Origin: Winogradskya humida
GTDB taxonomy: Bacteria; Actinomycetota; Actinomycetes; Mycobacteriales; Micromonosporaceae
Assembly: GCF_016862215.1 (NCBI RefSeq)
Contig: NZ_BOMN01000010.1
Span: 1 to 64,000, forward strand
Direction: 5' to 3'
Length of the DNA stretch: 64,000 nt
The translations under genes were made by a program, and so were the position numbers. Each line of letters opens with the position of its first letter. Within the stretch, counting starts at the first letter, position 1. Of the stretch, positions 43,481 to 52,286 are shown one piece after another. The notes beneath the pieces are model-generated. The model saw only the letters and a program-made list of their open reading frames with translations, had not been told where the DNA came from and ran no database searches.

Positions 43481-43870
43481 ATGCGCCGAATCGTTCTATG
43501 GCTACTGTCAACGGTTGCCGTGGTGGTGGCACTGTTCAGCTACCGCACCTCGACCAGCCCGCCGGCTTCTTCTTCCACCCCGGTCGCCGTCGAAGGCAAA
43601 ACCTTCGACGGCACCCTGGTGACGACCAGATACGGCCCCATCCAGGTACGCATCTCCGTAGCCAACGGCAAAGTCACCGACGTCGCAGCGATGACCACGC
43701 CATCGGGCAACCCGCGCACCGAACAAATCAACGCCGCAGCGGTCCCTCGCTTGCGGGAGATGGCCCTGTCAGCCCAGAGCGCCAAAATCGACACGGTCTC
43801 CGGCGCGACCTACAGCAGCAAGGGCTACCAGCAGTCACTGCAAGCCGCCCTCGACGCCGCCGCTTTCTGA
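43481..43870 (+). CDS. Extracytoplasmic FMN-binding domain protein
   Basis: A 129-residue protein with an N-terminal membrane anchor (RRIVLWLLSTVAVVVALFSY), a Ser/Pro spacer and an FMN-binding domain. The motif DTVSGATYSSKGYQQSL carries the Thr to which FMN is normally attached covalently by ApbE flavin transferase. It probably accepts electrons from the flavocytochrome encoded 2 bp upstream. No apbE gene is in this window. Confidence 0.9.
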   Translation: MRRIVLWLLSTVAVVVALFSYRTSTSPPASSSTPVAVEGKTFDGTLVTTRYGPIQVRISVANGKVTDVAAMTTPSGNPRTEQINAAAVPRLREMALSAQSAKIDTVSGATYSSKGYQQSLQAALDAAAF

Positions 43871-43933
43871 AGCGCACCCGCATCAAGTAGAGCTACGCCA
43901 ACGCCTGCGCAAGGTAACGCATCGAGTCCGCTT

Positions 43934-44539
43934 TCATATCAACCTTGCTGGCTCTTGCGACAGGCCGCAGAGCTCCTCGATTGATTCCGAATAGGACGTG
44001 ATGTCGCCCTGATTCGGCGCCGCTTGGGCCCAGCGCTCCCAGATGCCGTCAGCGAGGAAGTGCTCCGCCCGATCGGTGCCGAGCCGGTGGTCGAGGTATA
44101 TGAGCGCGCCGAGTGCCCAGGGTTGAGCGTCGCGTTCTTCTACCAAGGGAAGGTGCTTGTCGAGGTATGCGCCCAAGGTCTCGGCGTCCTGATCCGTGCC
44201 GAACGCGGCCAGGGCGAAGGAGTAGCCCGAGCCGGCGCTGACCGTACGACCTTGAAGGAGGAGCCGACCGATGGCGTCGCGGAACTGGGTCCTGCGGTCG
44301 ACCGCGATCAAATATGCGGACACCAAGCGAGTGCGCCAGTTTGCCATTACGCGGTCCGGTTCGAGCAACGTTCGCAGTTCCGCGTCGGTGATCTGGCGGG
44401 CGTCACGCCCCAGGTCGCGTGCGAAGTTTTCCTTCTGGATCCTGGTCGGCATGGTGATGCCGTTCGGCAGATTCATGTAGCGAGGCCCATCGGGGCCGTC
44501 TTCGCCAACACTGATGTATCGGGCAGCGGTTGAGGTCAC
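43934..44539 (-). CDS. DUF6000-like protein
   Basis: A 201-residue soluble protein. It resembles DUF6000 proteins, with NWRTRLVSAYLIAVDRRTQFRDAIGRLLLQ and GYSFALAAFGTDQDAETLGAYLDKHLP; these helical segments recall HEAT-like armadillo repeats. Function unknown. It starts inside the stop of the YbaK-like gene (ATGA), and is coupled to it. Confidence 0.75.
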   Translation of the reverse strand: MTSTAARYISVGEDGPDGPRYMNLPNGITMPTRIQKENFARDLGRDARQITDAELRTLLEPDRVMANWRTRLVSAYLIAVDRRTQFRDAIGRLLLQGRTVSAGSGYSFALAAFGTDQDAETLGAYLDKHLPLVEERDAQPWALGALIYLDHRLGTDRAEHFLADGIWERWAQAAPNQGDITSYSESIEELCGLSQEPARLI

Positions 44540-45003
44540 GCAACAACCGTGGCGGTGCCTGCCGTGATGCGCAGAAGCTCGGCGTAGGTGATCGGGAAGA
44601 CCGCCTGCGGGACGCCGCCGGCTGCCCAGATCTCTTCGTATGAAGCCAGCGCCGTGTCGACCAGGGTGCGGATGGGCTTCGGGTGGCCGAGCGGCGCTAC
44701 TCCCCCGATCGCCTGGCTCGTGTGGGTGCGGACGAAATCGGGGGTTGCTCGTCCCAGCTTTTCGAGGCCCAGTTCGGCGGCGACCTTCTTCGTGTCGACG
44801 CGGTGGGCGCCCGAAGTGAGGATGAGAAGCGGCTCGCCGGCGGCGTTGAAGATGAGGGAGTTGGCGATCTGGCCGACCTCGATGCCCAGGGCTGCGGCGG
44901 CTGCGGCTGCGGTGTGGACGCCTTCGCCGAAGAAGGTCATGCGGCTGGTGGAGGCCGGCGGAAGGGCGGCTTTGACCGCGAGGACGTTGGGGTGGTTCTC
45001 CAT
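44536..45003 (-). CDS. YbaK/ProX-type aminoacyl-tRNA deacylase
   Basis: A 155-residue YbaK/EbsC fold. TAAAAAAALGIEVGQIANSLIF, LTSGAHRVDTKKVAAELG and AIGGVAPLGHPKPIRTLVD are the conserved active-site parts, and the GGVxPxGH motif matches Cys/Ala-tRNA-Pro editing enzymes. It likely hydrolyses misacylated tRNA. Coupled by ATGA to the DUF6000-like gene. Lies between TetR and DUF6000 genes in one direction. Confidence 0.9.
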   Translation of the reverse strand: MENHPNVLAVKAALPPASTSRMTFFGEGVHTAAAAAAALGIEVGQIANSLIFNAAGEPLLILTSGAHRVDTKKVAAELGLEKLGRATPDFVRTHTSQAIGGVAPLGHPKPIRTLVDTALASYEEIWAAGGVPQAVFPITYAELLRITAGTATVVA

Positions 45004-45007
45004 GGTG

Positions 45008-45715
45008 TCAGTTTGCCAGGAGGGCCTTGGCCAGCAGGTCGACAGCCGAGGTGAGGGCGGCCCGGGGTGCGTCCTGCCAGTTCGAGGTGACGGGCTGCTG
45101 CGACGTTGACAGTGGGTAGCGGTCGGCGTAGTCGGGGATCTGGCGGGCGGTTTCTTCGGCCTGGGCGAGCCAGCCGGTCATGCCGCGGTGGTCCATGTGC
45201 AGGTAGGACGCGGTGGTTTCGGCGCAGGCGCGGATCGTGGCGTAGAGCATCGTGACCGTGGGGGTTTCGGGGGCCTGCCAGCGGGCGAGGATCCGCAGGA
45301 GGCGTTCGAGCCAGTCCTGTTCGCACGGGCCCTGGGTGGCCTGGGACCAGGGGCGGGATGCCAGCCACGGGTGCGCCACGTACACGTCGAAGAGCGCGGC
45401 TGACCAGGACTGGAGGTCGGCGGCCAGGGTGGTTGCCGGGTCGGTCCAGACGGGCATGGCACAGGCGTGGTCCTGCATGAGGGCGAGCAGTTCTTCTTTC
45501 GTTCCCACGTACGGGTAGAGCGCCATCGGTGTCTTCCCGAAGCGGCCCGCGATCGCGCGTGTGGAGACCGCTGCCAAGCCCGATTCGTCGGCGATCGCGA
45601 TGCCCGCGTCGAGGAGGTCATCCAGGTCGAGTTGCTGGCGGGGGCCTCGGCGGGGCGTGGGCAATGTCGTGCCGCGGTGGCGCCACAGGCGGCGTACGTG
45701 GGCTTCGTGATCCAT
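45008..45715 (-). CDS. TetR family regulator
   Basis: A 235-residue repressor. The HTH (IADESGLAAVSTRAIAGRFGK, TPMALYPYVGTKEELLALM) lies at residues 40-84, after an extended N terminus with WRHRGTTLPTPRRGPRQQ; the C-terminal domain is the TetR_C_33-type. It is divergent from an alpha/beta hydrolase gene with a 25-bp gap containing a palindrome. It probably represses both genes. The ATG was chosen over longer frames that extend into the divergent hydrolase. Confidence 0.9.
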   Translation of the reverse strand: MDHEAHVRRLWRHRGTTLPTPRRGPRQQLDLDDLLDAGIAIADESGLAAVSTRAIAGRFGKTPMALYPYVGTKEELLALMQDHACAMPVWTDPATTLAADLQSWSAALFDVYVAHPWLASRPWSQATQGPCEQDWLERLLRILARWQAPETPTVTMLYATIRACAETTASYLHMDHRGMTGWLAQAEETARQIPDYADRYPLSTSQQPVTSNWQDAPRAALTSAVDLLAKALLAN

Positions 45716-45722
45716 AGTCCTT

Positions 45723-45736
45723 ACAGTATATAGTGT
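45723..45736. promoter_or_regulatory. Near-palindromic operator/promoter between tetR and hydrolase
   Basis: ACAGTATATAGTGT is an imperfect dyad, AT-rich against a GC-rich background, in the 25-bp gap between divergent starts. It includes a TATAGT -10-like hexamer. Binding there would block both promoters. Confidence 0.6.
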
Positions 45737-45740
45737 TTTC

Positions 45741-46547
45741 ATGGACGTATCAGTGCTGGGCAATGGACCTGCCGTTCTACTGCCGGTCAGCATCGCGACG
45801 ATGGAGGGGAAAGCCGCCGACGACCTGCGGGCCTGGGGCGCTGACCCGAACCTCGGGCACAACCTCGCCACCGGGCTGGTCGACGCCGGCTTTCAGGTGA
45901 TCGCCGCCGATTACGAGGGACATCTCAGGGACGAGCCCCAGCCGCGTACGCTCGACGCCGCTCAGGTGGCCGCCGATCTGCTCGCGATCGCCGACGTGGC
46001 CGGGGTGGAACGGTTCGCGTACTACGGGTATTCGTGGCTCGGGCTGGCCGGCTTGCAGCTCGCGTTGCGCACCGATCGGCTGACCGCGCTGGCCATGGGT
46101 GGATTTCCGCCGCTCGGTGGCCCCTATGCGGCGATGCTCGACGTCACGCGCACTGCCTATCAAATGTCCCTCGAGGAAAAGCAGTCGCCGGCGCAGGCAG
46201 CCGAGCCGGGTGACTGGGATTCCGCGGATTTCACGCTGACGCCGGATCAGACCCAGCAGTACGTCACGCTCTACGAGTCGTTGCAGGGCTTCGACGAGCG
46301 GGCCGCGCTCGACAAGGTCGACATCCCGCGGCTGGTGCTGATCGGGGAGAACGACACGATTCAGTACGGCGAGAAGTGGGACAACGCGCGGGTGTCGATG
46401 GCCGACGCCATTCACGAGTTCGGTGCGGAACTGACAGAGCGGGCTTGGGGCGTACACATCATCCCTGAGGCCGACCACATGGGAGCGATGCAGGCGGCGG
46501 CCGTTCTGCCGATCCTGGTCCCGTTCCTGGAAAAGCTACGACCCTAG
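45741..46547 (+). CDS. Alpha/beta hydrolase
   Basis: A 268-residue alpha/beta fold protein. The nucleophile elbow is YGYSWLGLAG, the acid is probably in IGENDTIQYG and the His lies in EADHMGAMQAA. The first strand region (VLGNGPAVLLPVS) and ADYEGHLRDEPQ are typical of epoxide hydrolase/lactonase-like members. Controlled by the divergent TetR gene. Its last 12 bp overlap the end of the convergent DUF1345 gene. Confidence 0.85.
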   Translation: MDVSVLGNGPAVLLPVSIATMEGKAADDLRAWGADPNLGHNLATGLVDAGFQVIAADYEGHLRDEPQPRTLDAAQVAADLLAIADVAGVERFAYYGYSWLGLAGLQLALRTDRLTALAMGGFPPLGGPYAAMLDVTRTAYQMSLEEKQSPAQAAEPGDWDSADFTLTPDQTQQYVTLYESLQGFDERAALDKVDIPRLVLIGENDTIQYGEKWDNARVSMADAIHEFGAELTERAWGVHIIPEADHMGAMQAAAVLPILVPFLEKLRP

Positions 46548-47147
46548 GCTCGCGAGCAGGTTGATCGCCACGGCGAGGATGCCGGTGCCGAACGCGTAGG
46601 AGAGCAGCGCGTGGGCGAGCACGAGCCGGCGGATCTCGGTGGAGGTGGAGTTCGTGTCGGAGATCGCGTAGGACATGCCCACGGTGAAGGCCAGATAGGC
46701 GAAATCGCTGTAGGACGGCGGCGCGTCCTGGTTGAAATCGATGCCGCCGTCGGTCTCGAAGTAGTAGGACCGCGCGTACTTGAACGCGAAGACGGTGTTG
46801 ACCAGCGCCCAGGAGAGCACGACCGCGACTACGCTGAGAATCACCATGGCGTTGTTGTCGTTCGCGTTCACGATGGCGCTGATCACCACCGCGAGACCAC
46901 CGACCGCCGCGGCCAGGATGGCGGAATCCGTGCCACGCGACCCGGTCTCCCGCTCGGCGAGGGCCTTGGTGCCGGCGGCGTCCTGCGGCCAGCTGACCAC
47001 CCACACCCAGGCGAGCACGGTGGCGGCGCCGACGATCAGGCCGGCCAGCGGCGCCGGACCCGGCGCGCCCAGCAGCGCGGTCAGCACCCCGGCGACGACC
47101 CCGGCCAGCAGGGAGATCAGGGCTTTGCCGGCCGACAGGATTCTCAT
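46536..47147 (-). CDS. DUF1345 membrane protein
   Basis: A 203-residue integral membrane protein with about five hydrophobic helices. The conserved block PSYSDFAYLAFTVGMSYAISDT and TEIRRLVLAHALLSYAFGT identifies DUF1345. Function unknown. It follows the oxidoreductase gene 18 bp downstream, in the same direction. Confidence 0.88.
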   Translation of the reverse strand: MRILSAGKALISLLAGVVAGVLTALLGAPGPAPLAGLIVGAATVLAWVWVVSWPQDAAGTKALAERETGSRGTDSAILAAAVGGLAVVISAIVNANDNNAMVILSVVAVVLSWALVNTVFAFKYARSYYFETDGGIDFNQDAPPSYSDFAYLAFTVGMSYAISDTNSTSTEIRRLVLAHALLSYAFGTGILAVAINLLASLGS

Positions 47148-47165
47148 GCCGCCGTTTATACCCCG

Positions 47166-48086
47166 TTACGGGATCAGCACGATCTTGCCGCGGGTGTGGC
47201 GTTTCTCCAGCTCGGTGAAGGCGTCGGCGACCCTGTCGAGCGGATAGGTCGCGGCGACGAGCAATTCGAGGCTGCCATCCGCGACCAGCCCGGCCATCTC
47301 CGTGAGGACTTCCTGGGTGGAGGCGAGCATGCTGCCCTCGGCCTTGACGCCGAGCTCCTGCGCGAGGGCGAACGCGATGATCGTCTCGATCCGGTCGCGG
47401 GGAATGCCGAGGTCGACGGCGAGGCGTACGTATTGCGGGCCGAACAGGTCGATGAACGCGTCGATCTTCCTGTCCGCGAGCTGCTCCGCAAGGTCGTCGC
47501 CGTAGTGCATCGGGGTGACGCCGCGCTCCCGAAGCCACTCGTCGTTGGCAGCCGACGCGATGCCGATGACCTCGACGCCGCGTCGCCGGAGCAGCTGCAC
47601 GACCAGGGTGCCGACCCCGCCGGCGGCCGCGGAGACTGCGACGGTCTCGCCGGGTTGCGGATCAACTGCCCGCACCGCGGCGTACGCGGTAGCCGCCACG
47701 ACGTAGAGCCCGCCGGCCTGTTCCCAGCTCAGCTCCCCGGGCTTGATGATCAGCTGACTCACCGGGACGGCGACATGGGTCGCCTGGCTGGACCGCTGCC
47801 ACGAATACCCGAGCACCTCGTCGCCCTCGCGGAACTCGGTGACCCCCTCACCGAGCGCAACAACGACACCCGCGAGGTCGCTGCCCTGCCCGGACGGGAA
47901 CGTAGCCGGGTAGCGGTCGCGCATCGCGCCGCTGCGGATGCCGATCTCGCCGGGATTGATGCCCGCGGCGCGGACCTCGACAACGACCTCCCCTTCCGCG
48001 GGGACGGGCGTCGGGATGGTCTCGACGTGCAGGACCTCGGGGCCGCCGTAGCGATCGAAGCGGACGGCGCGTGACTGGTTGTTCAT
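47166..48086 (-). CDS. NADP-dependent quinone-oxidoreductase-like (MDR) protein
   Basis: A 306-residue medium-chain reductase of the zinc-free QOR type. It begins VRFDRYGGPEVLHVE, has AGINPGEIGIRSG, the GxGxxG-equivalent SAAAGGVGTLVVQLLRRRG, and TRGKIVLIP at the C terminus. No structural-zinc cysteines are present. It reduces quinones or enones with NADPH. Divergent from a MarR gene 50 bp away, which likely controls it. Confidence 0.9.
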   Translation of the reverse strand: MNNQSRAVRFDRYGGPEVLHVETIPTPVPAEGEVVVEVRAAGINPGEIGIRSGAMRDRYPATFPSGQGSDLAGVVVALGEGVTEFREGDEVLGYSWQRSSQATHVAVPVSQLIIKPGELSWEQAGGLYVVAATAYAAVRAVDPQPGETVAVSAAAGGVGTLVVQLLRRRGVEVIGIASAANDEWLRERGVTPMHYGDDLAEQLADRKIDAFIDLFGPQYVRLAVDLGIPRDRIETIIAFALAQELGVKAEGSMLASTQEVLTEMAGLVADGSLELLVAATYPLDRVADAFTELEKRHTRGKIVLIP

Positions 48087-48136
48087 GGCTTAGATGTTAA
48101 GCGCTAATAACCTAAGCGGCAAGGTACTCTTCGAAC

Positions 48137-48562
48137 GTGGAGCTCCGAGCCTTGTTCGACGACCTGATCCGCTTCGAGACGATCCTCTGGAACACGCTCG
48201 ACGCCCGCCTGCGCGCCGAGTGCGACACGACCCTGGGCAGCCTGAACATCCTGATGGTGATCGACACCACCCCGGACTGCCGGGTCCAGGAGGTGGCCGG
48301 CGCGCTCGCCATCACGGTCGGCGGCGCGAGCCAGTCAGTCGACCGCCTGGAGCGCGCGGGCCTCTGCATCCGCACGCCACACCCGCGCAACCGCCGCTCG
48401 TCGATCCTGAGACTGACCGTCGCCGGCGACAAGGTCCTGGCCCGAGCCGGCGCGGTCTTCGACCGTCATCTCGCCACACTGCTCGGCGACCCGCTGTCCG
48501 CGGCGCAGCGTGACCAGCTCGGAGCCACCCTCAAGACCCTCCGGGCGTCCATATCAGACTGA
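48137..48562 (+). CDS. MarR family regulator
   Basis: A 141-residue MarR-type winged-helix protein: TLGSLNILMVIDTTPDCRVQEVAGALAITVGGASQSVDRLERAGLCIRT is the DNA-binding core, followed by NRRSSILRLTVAGDK (the wing). GTG start. The 50-bp gap to the divergent oxidoreductase holds an AT-rich imperfect dyad (around TTAAGCGCTAA, 48090-48116), likely its operator. Confidence 0.9.
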   Translation: MELRALFDDLIRFETILWNTLDARLRAECDTTLGSLNILMVIDTTPDCRVQEVAGALAITVGGASQSVDRLERAGLCIRTPHPRNRRSSILRLTVAGDKVLARAGAVFDRHLATLLGDPLSAAQRDQLGATLKTLRASISD

Positions 48563-48602
48563 GCCCCTTCTCTCCGGAACGTACAAACTGTACATTCTTG
48601 GG

Positions 48603-49796
48603 ATGAGGTCATCACCGTACGGTCCGGTGCTGCGCGACCCCCGCATGCGACGCCTCCTCCCCGGCTTCGCGGCGTCCTCCCTCGGCGACGGCATGAGCGC
48701 CGTCGCCGTGAGCTGGCTCGCGATCGAGATCGCCCCACCCGACCGGCACGGCATGTGGGTGGCCCTCGCCGTCGCGGCGTACACGCTGCCCGGCGCACTC
48801 GGCACGTTCCTGCTGGCATCGGTGTTGCGCGGTCGCAGCGGCGCCCAGCTGGTGACCTGGGACTCGACCCTGCGGGCCGTCGCGCTGGGCGCGATCGCGA
48901 TCGTCGCGCTGTCCGGGGCACTGAGCATCGGGGTGTACGTCGCCCTGCTGGCCGTGTCGTCGCTGCTGCACTCCTGGGGCTCGGCGGGCACGTACACGCT
49001 GATGGCGGAACTACTGCCGGAACGCGACCACGTGCCGGCGAACGCCCTGCTGACAACGCTGAGCCAGGGCGGGGTGCTGATCGGGCCGCTGCTCGCTGCC
49101 GCCGTCATCGCGGGGACCGGGGCGTCGACGGTCATCGCCCTCGACGCGGTGAGCTTTGCGGTGCTTGCTCTGTTCTGCGGCTTTGGCATGCCGTGGGCGG
49201 CGCGGGCGGATCTCCGGGCTTCCGGCTCGGGATTCCGGGTGATGCTCGCGGACCGGAAGCTGGTCGCCCTGCTCGCGCTGACGTTCTGTTTTTTCGCTCT
49301 GTACGGGCCGGTCGAGGTCGGACTACCGGTCTACGTCTCCGATTATCTGCACGCACCGGCGTCGCATCTCGCGTGGTATTTCACGGCATTCGGCGGGGGT
49401 GCGGTGATCGGTGGCCTGATCGCGGGATATTTGCGCGCGTGGCCGTTGTGGCCCACCGCTTCGGGGATTGTGATCGGGGTGGGGGCGGCATTTCTGCCCT
49501 TGGGACTGGGGGCGCCGGTCGCGGTTTCCGTTGCGGGCCTGGCGGTCGCGGGCATCGTTTACGCGCCTTATGGATCTATCACCATCGTGCTTTTTCAGCG
49601 GTCGGCTGATCGGGCCCAGGTTCTGGCAGCCCGCCGGACCGTGATGATTCTCGCGGGACCGGTCGGGGTGGGCACGGGCGGCCTGCTGGTCACGGGCCTC
49701 GGCCCCCGCCCCGCGATGCTGGTCACCGCGGTCGGCACGATGACCCTCGGCATCCTGGCCGCTGCCGCCACCGCGGTGACGTTCCGGCAACGCTAG
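48603..49796 (+). CDS. MFS transporter
   Basis: A 397-residue, 12-helix MFS permease of the drug-efflux-like type. The N terminus MRRLLPGFAASSLGDGMSAVAVSWLAIEI and the loop region ELLPERDHVPANALLTTLSQGGVLIGPLLAA are typical. A GTAC-AAACT-GTAC element at 48581-48593 and TACATT precede the ATG closely, so a leaderless start is possible. Substrate unknown. Its stop overlaps the convergent small gene. Confidence 0.85.
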   Translation: MRSSPYGPVLRDPRMRRLLPGFAASSLGDGMSAVAVSWLAIEIAPPDRHGMWVALAVAAYTLPGALGTFLLASVLRGRSGAQLVTWDSTLRAVALGAIAIVALSGALSIGVYVALLAVSSLLHSWGSAGTYTLMAELLPERDHVPANALLTTLSQGGVLIGPLLAAAVIAGTGASTVIALDAVSFAVLALFCGFGMPWAARADLRASGSGFRVMLADRKLVALLALTFCFFALYGPVEVGLPVYVSDYLHAPASHLAWYFTAFGGGAVIGGLIAGYLRAWPLWPTASGIVIGVGAAFLPLGLGAPVAVSVAGLAVAGIVYAPYGSITIVLFQRSADRAQVLAARRTVMILAGPVGVGTGGLLVTGLGPRPAMLVTAVGTMTLGILAAAATAVTFRQR

Positions 49797-49981
49797 ACGG
49801 ACTTGAGGTTGAGCACGGGAACCGTTTCGAGCACGTAGTCCTCGGTGAGGACCGGCTGGATGTCAACGGCATTGTCGGCGCCGACATAGCGCACGATGGA
49901 GACGGTATCGCGCAGCCATTTCTCTGATACCCCGACCTGTGCCGCCAACGCCTGGAGCAACCGCTCCACGACCCCGCTCAT
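49793..49981 (-). CDS. Small hypothetical protein
   Basis: A 62-residue protein (MSGVVERLLQALAAQVGVSE onward) ending in DYVLETVPVLNLKSV. Coding bias is clear in this frame and the ORF is not explained by the convergent MFS gene, which it meets only at the stop. A GTG five codons upstream (49996) would add VAAED. No family recognised; predicted mixed helix and strand, soluble. Confidence 0.6.
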   Translation of the reverse strand: MSGVVERLLQALAAQVGVSEKWLRDTVSIVRYVGADNAVDIQPVLTEDYVLETVPVLNLKSV

Positions 49982-50082
49982 GTCCTCAGCCGCCACGGCG
50001 TGAGCATACGAGCGACCAACCCGCGGGAGGTGGGGCCGCCGGCCGGCCCCGGGAGTGCGGGGCCGGCCGGCGTGGGCGGGGG

Positions 50083-50667
50083 CTAGAGGCCCAGGGCGGC
50101 GAGGATGGCGTTGAGCAGGAGGGCGAGCTGGCTCAGCGGGAGGTTGAGGCCGCCGTCCAGGAGGCCGACCACGGCGCAGAGCAGGTTGCCGAGGAGGTTG
50201 CCGGCGCCCGGGATGGCGGTGATGTCGAGGACGACGGTGTTGAGGTGGACGGCGAGGCCGAGGAGGTTGAGGTTCAGCGGGCCGAGGACCAGGTGCAGGA
50301 CCGGGCAGACGAGGGCTGCCGCGGCGGCGGACTGGCCCGCGGGGAGCTGGACGGGGATGGTGACGGTGGTGGCTGCCGTGCCCAGGGCCTCGCCAGTTGC
50401 GGTGGTGAGGACGCTGTTCAGGGTGCCGATGGCGACCAGTTTGCCGTTCTGGACGGCGAAGCGGGCCGGGGCGAAGGTGCCGGTGACCGTGCCGCCGTCG
50501 GCGGTGGTGCCGGTGACGGTCGAGGTCAGGGTGCCGGCGGCGGCCCGGGCGGGTGCCGCGGGTGCGGCAGGCTTGGGAGCGGCTGCGGCGGGAGTGCCGG
50601 CAACGGCGACCGTGGTCAGGGCGAGGGTGCCGGCGAGGACGAGTTTGGTGATCATTCCGGTACGCAT
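50083..50667 (-). CDS. Secreted conserved actinobacterial hypothetical protein
   Basis: A 194-residue secreted protein. A signal peptide (MRTGMITKLVLAGTLALTTVAVAGTPAAAA) is followed by an Ala/Pro spacer, a beta-rich segment with TVTGTTADGGTVTGTFAPARFAVQNGKLVAIG, and a C-terminal half rich in Leu with two cysteines (LVCPVLHLVLGPLNLNLLGL and LLCAVVGLLDGG) that could form a disulfide. Proteins of this layout recur in actinomycetes; no function is known. AAGGA precedes the ATG. Confidence 0.82.
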   Translation of the reverse strand: MRTGMITKLVLAGTLALTTVAVAGTPAAAAPKPAAPAAPARAAAGTLTSTVTGTTADGGTVTGTFAPARFAVQNGKLVAIGTLNSVLTTATGEALGTAATTVTIPVQLPAGQSAAAAALVCPVLHLVLGPLNLNLLGLAVHLNTVVLDITAIPGAGNLLGNLLCAVVGLLDGGLNLPLSQLALLLNAILAALGL

Positions 50668-50997
50668 GCAAAGTCCTTTCATCGACGTATTTCGTCACCG
50701 ACGTCGATGCCCGCGACCCGAGCCCGGAAACGGCGAAAGGTGCGAGACGGATTCAAATGGCGTGATGTGGACTTTGCACATCCGAAATGGCACAAGGGTG
50801 TGCGGTATCGCGCGTCGACCACCGCACCATTCATGGCTAACCGTCATCACCGCGGGCCAAATACCCTGCCCGGCTGCCGACCGCGACAGAGTGCGCCGAT
50901 AAAGTGGCGCTGTCAAGATAGAGGAACGTGAATGTGTTTCAGTCCGGGGAAATTCCGTCGCGGGGGCCGGCGACGCCGCACCGGGTAGCGTGCAGGG
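50668..50997. other. 330-bp intergenic region between divergent genes
   Basis: No open frame with a ribosome site, no RNA gene and no clear dyad were found. It must contain the promoters of the secreted protein (leftward) and of the carotenoid operon (rightward). Confidence 0.6.
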
Positions 50998-51708
50998 ATG
51001 AGTTCTGTTCCGCCGCTGGTCACCCTGCACGTGTGGCGGGTGCCCCGACGGGCCGTGGGGCAGGCATTCCTGCGGATGGCGATCGACCCGCAGCGGCTGC
51101 GGAGGCTCCCCGGCGTGAGCTTCGCCAAGCTGCTCGGCACGGGGACGGGCACCGGGTTCGGGCCCGGTGACGCCGATCTGACCCGGTTCGCCGCGATTGT
51201 CGCGTGGGAGACGGACAGCGGCGATCAGGAGCTCGGCGCCGCGGGGGCGGCGTGGGACAGGGTGGCTGCCGGGCGGGCCCGGGTGACGCTGACCCCGATC
51301 ATGAGCCGGGGGAAGTGGTCACGGCGGTTGCCTTTCGGCGACGGCGCTCACCGCCCGGGGCGTACTGACGGCATGGTCCTGGCTCTGACCCGGGCCCGGT
51401 TGCGACCCTCGAAGGCCCTCACTTTCTGGCGGGCTGTGCCACCGGTTGCCCGGGAGTTGGCGGCGGCGCCCGGGTTGCTGGGCCGGTTCGGCATCGGGGA
51501 GGCGCCCGTGGGCTGGCAAGGGACCGTGAGTGTGTGGCGCAGCGCGGCGGACCTGACCGCGTTCGCGTACCGTCAGCCGGAGCATCGCGCTGTGATCGCG
51601 CGGACACCGGTCGCCCGGTGGTACGCGGAGGACCTCTTCGCGCGGTTCGCGGTGCGGGACATCAGCGGCGACAAAGCCGTGCTGGGCTGGCGGGAAGGAG
51701 AGCAATGA
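50998..51708 (+). CDS. Spheroidene monooxygenase (CrtA)-like protein
   Basis: A 236-residue protein resembling CrtA carotenoid ketolases: TLHVWRVPRRAVGQAFLRMAID and LPGVSFAKLLGTGTG at the start, then RARLRPSKALTFWRAVPPV and RQPEHRAVIARTPVARWYAEDLFARF, a recurring heme/iron-family segment. CrtA adds a keto group at C-2 of acyclic carotenoids. First gene of an operon of carotenoid-tailoring genes and overlaps the next by ATGA. CrtA activity itself is inferred from family and context. Confidence 0.78.
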   Translation: MSSVPPLVTLHVWRVPRRAVGQAFLRMAIDPQRLRRLPGVSFAKLLGTGTGTGFGPGDADLTRFAAIVAWETDSGDQELGAAGAAWDRVAAGRARVTLTPIMSRGKWSRRLPFGDGAHRPGRTDGMVLALTRARLRPSKALTFWRAVPPVARELAAAPGLLGRFGIGEAPVGWQGTVSVWRSAADLTAFAYRQPEHRAVIARTPVARWYAEDLFARFAVRDISGDKAVLGWREGEQ

Positions 51709-52286
51709 GGCTCGTCCCCTGGCAGCCGGACGACATGCTCCGGCGGCTGGACGACGTGGTGAGCGTGTACGGCGAGGCGATGGGGTACCGCGCCGAGCTG
51801 CTGCAGACCCGTCGCGGATACATCGGTGCCCACGTCCGCCGGGCCGGTTTCCGGGCCGTCGCGACGCTGACCACCGAGGGGCAGCTGGCCGGCTTCGGCT
51901 ACGGCTACGCCTCCGGGGCCGGGCAGTGGTGGCACGACCAGGTGCGTTCGGCGCTGCCCGACACCGACCGGCAACGCTGGCTGGGTGACTGTTTCGAGGT
52001 CGTCGAGCTGCACGTACGCCCCACCGCGCAGGGCCACGGCATCGGCGCCCGCCAGTTGCGCGCGCTGCTGTCGATGGCCGACGGCGCCACCGTGCTCCTG
52101 TCGACACCCGAGGCCGACGAGCAGAAGTCCCGGGCCTGGCGGCTCTACCGGCGCTTCGGTTTCGAGGACGTCCTGCGCAACTTCTACTTCCCCGGCGACG
52201 AGCGCGCCTTCGCGATCCTCGGGCGCGACCTGCCGCTGACCGAGCGCGCCCGGGCCGAGGGCGCGCCGGGCATTGTCGGTATCTAG
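51705..52286 (+). CDS. GNAT family N-acetyltransferase in the carotenoid operon
   Basis: A 193-residue GNAT. FEVVELHVRPTAQGHGIGARQLRALLS is the acetyl-CoA-binding motif A and RLYRRFGFEDVLRNF is motif B. Coupled (ATGA) to the CrtA-like gene and overlapping the next start by 14 bp. Its acceptor is unknown; a role in acylating the carotenoid or its sugar is only suggested by position. Confidence 0.83.
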   Translation: MRLVPWQPDDMLRRLDDVVSVYGEAMGYRAELLQTRRGYIGAHVRRAGFRAVATLTTEGQLAGFGYGYASGAGQWWHDQVRSALPDTDRQRWLGDCFEVVELHVRPTAQGHGIGARQLRALLSMADGATVLLSTPEADEQKSRAWRLYRRFGFEDVLRNFYFPGDERAFAILGRDLPLTERARAEGAPGIVGI

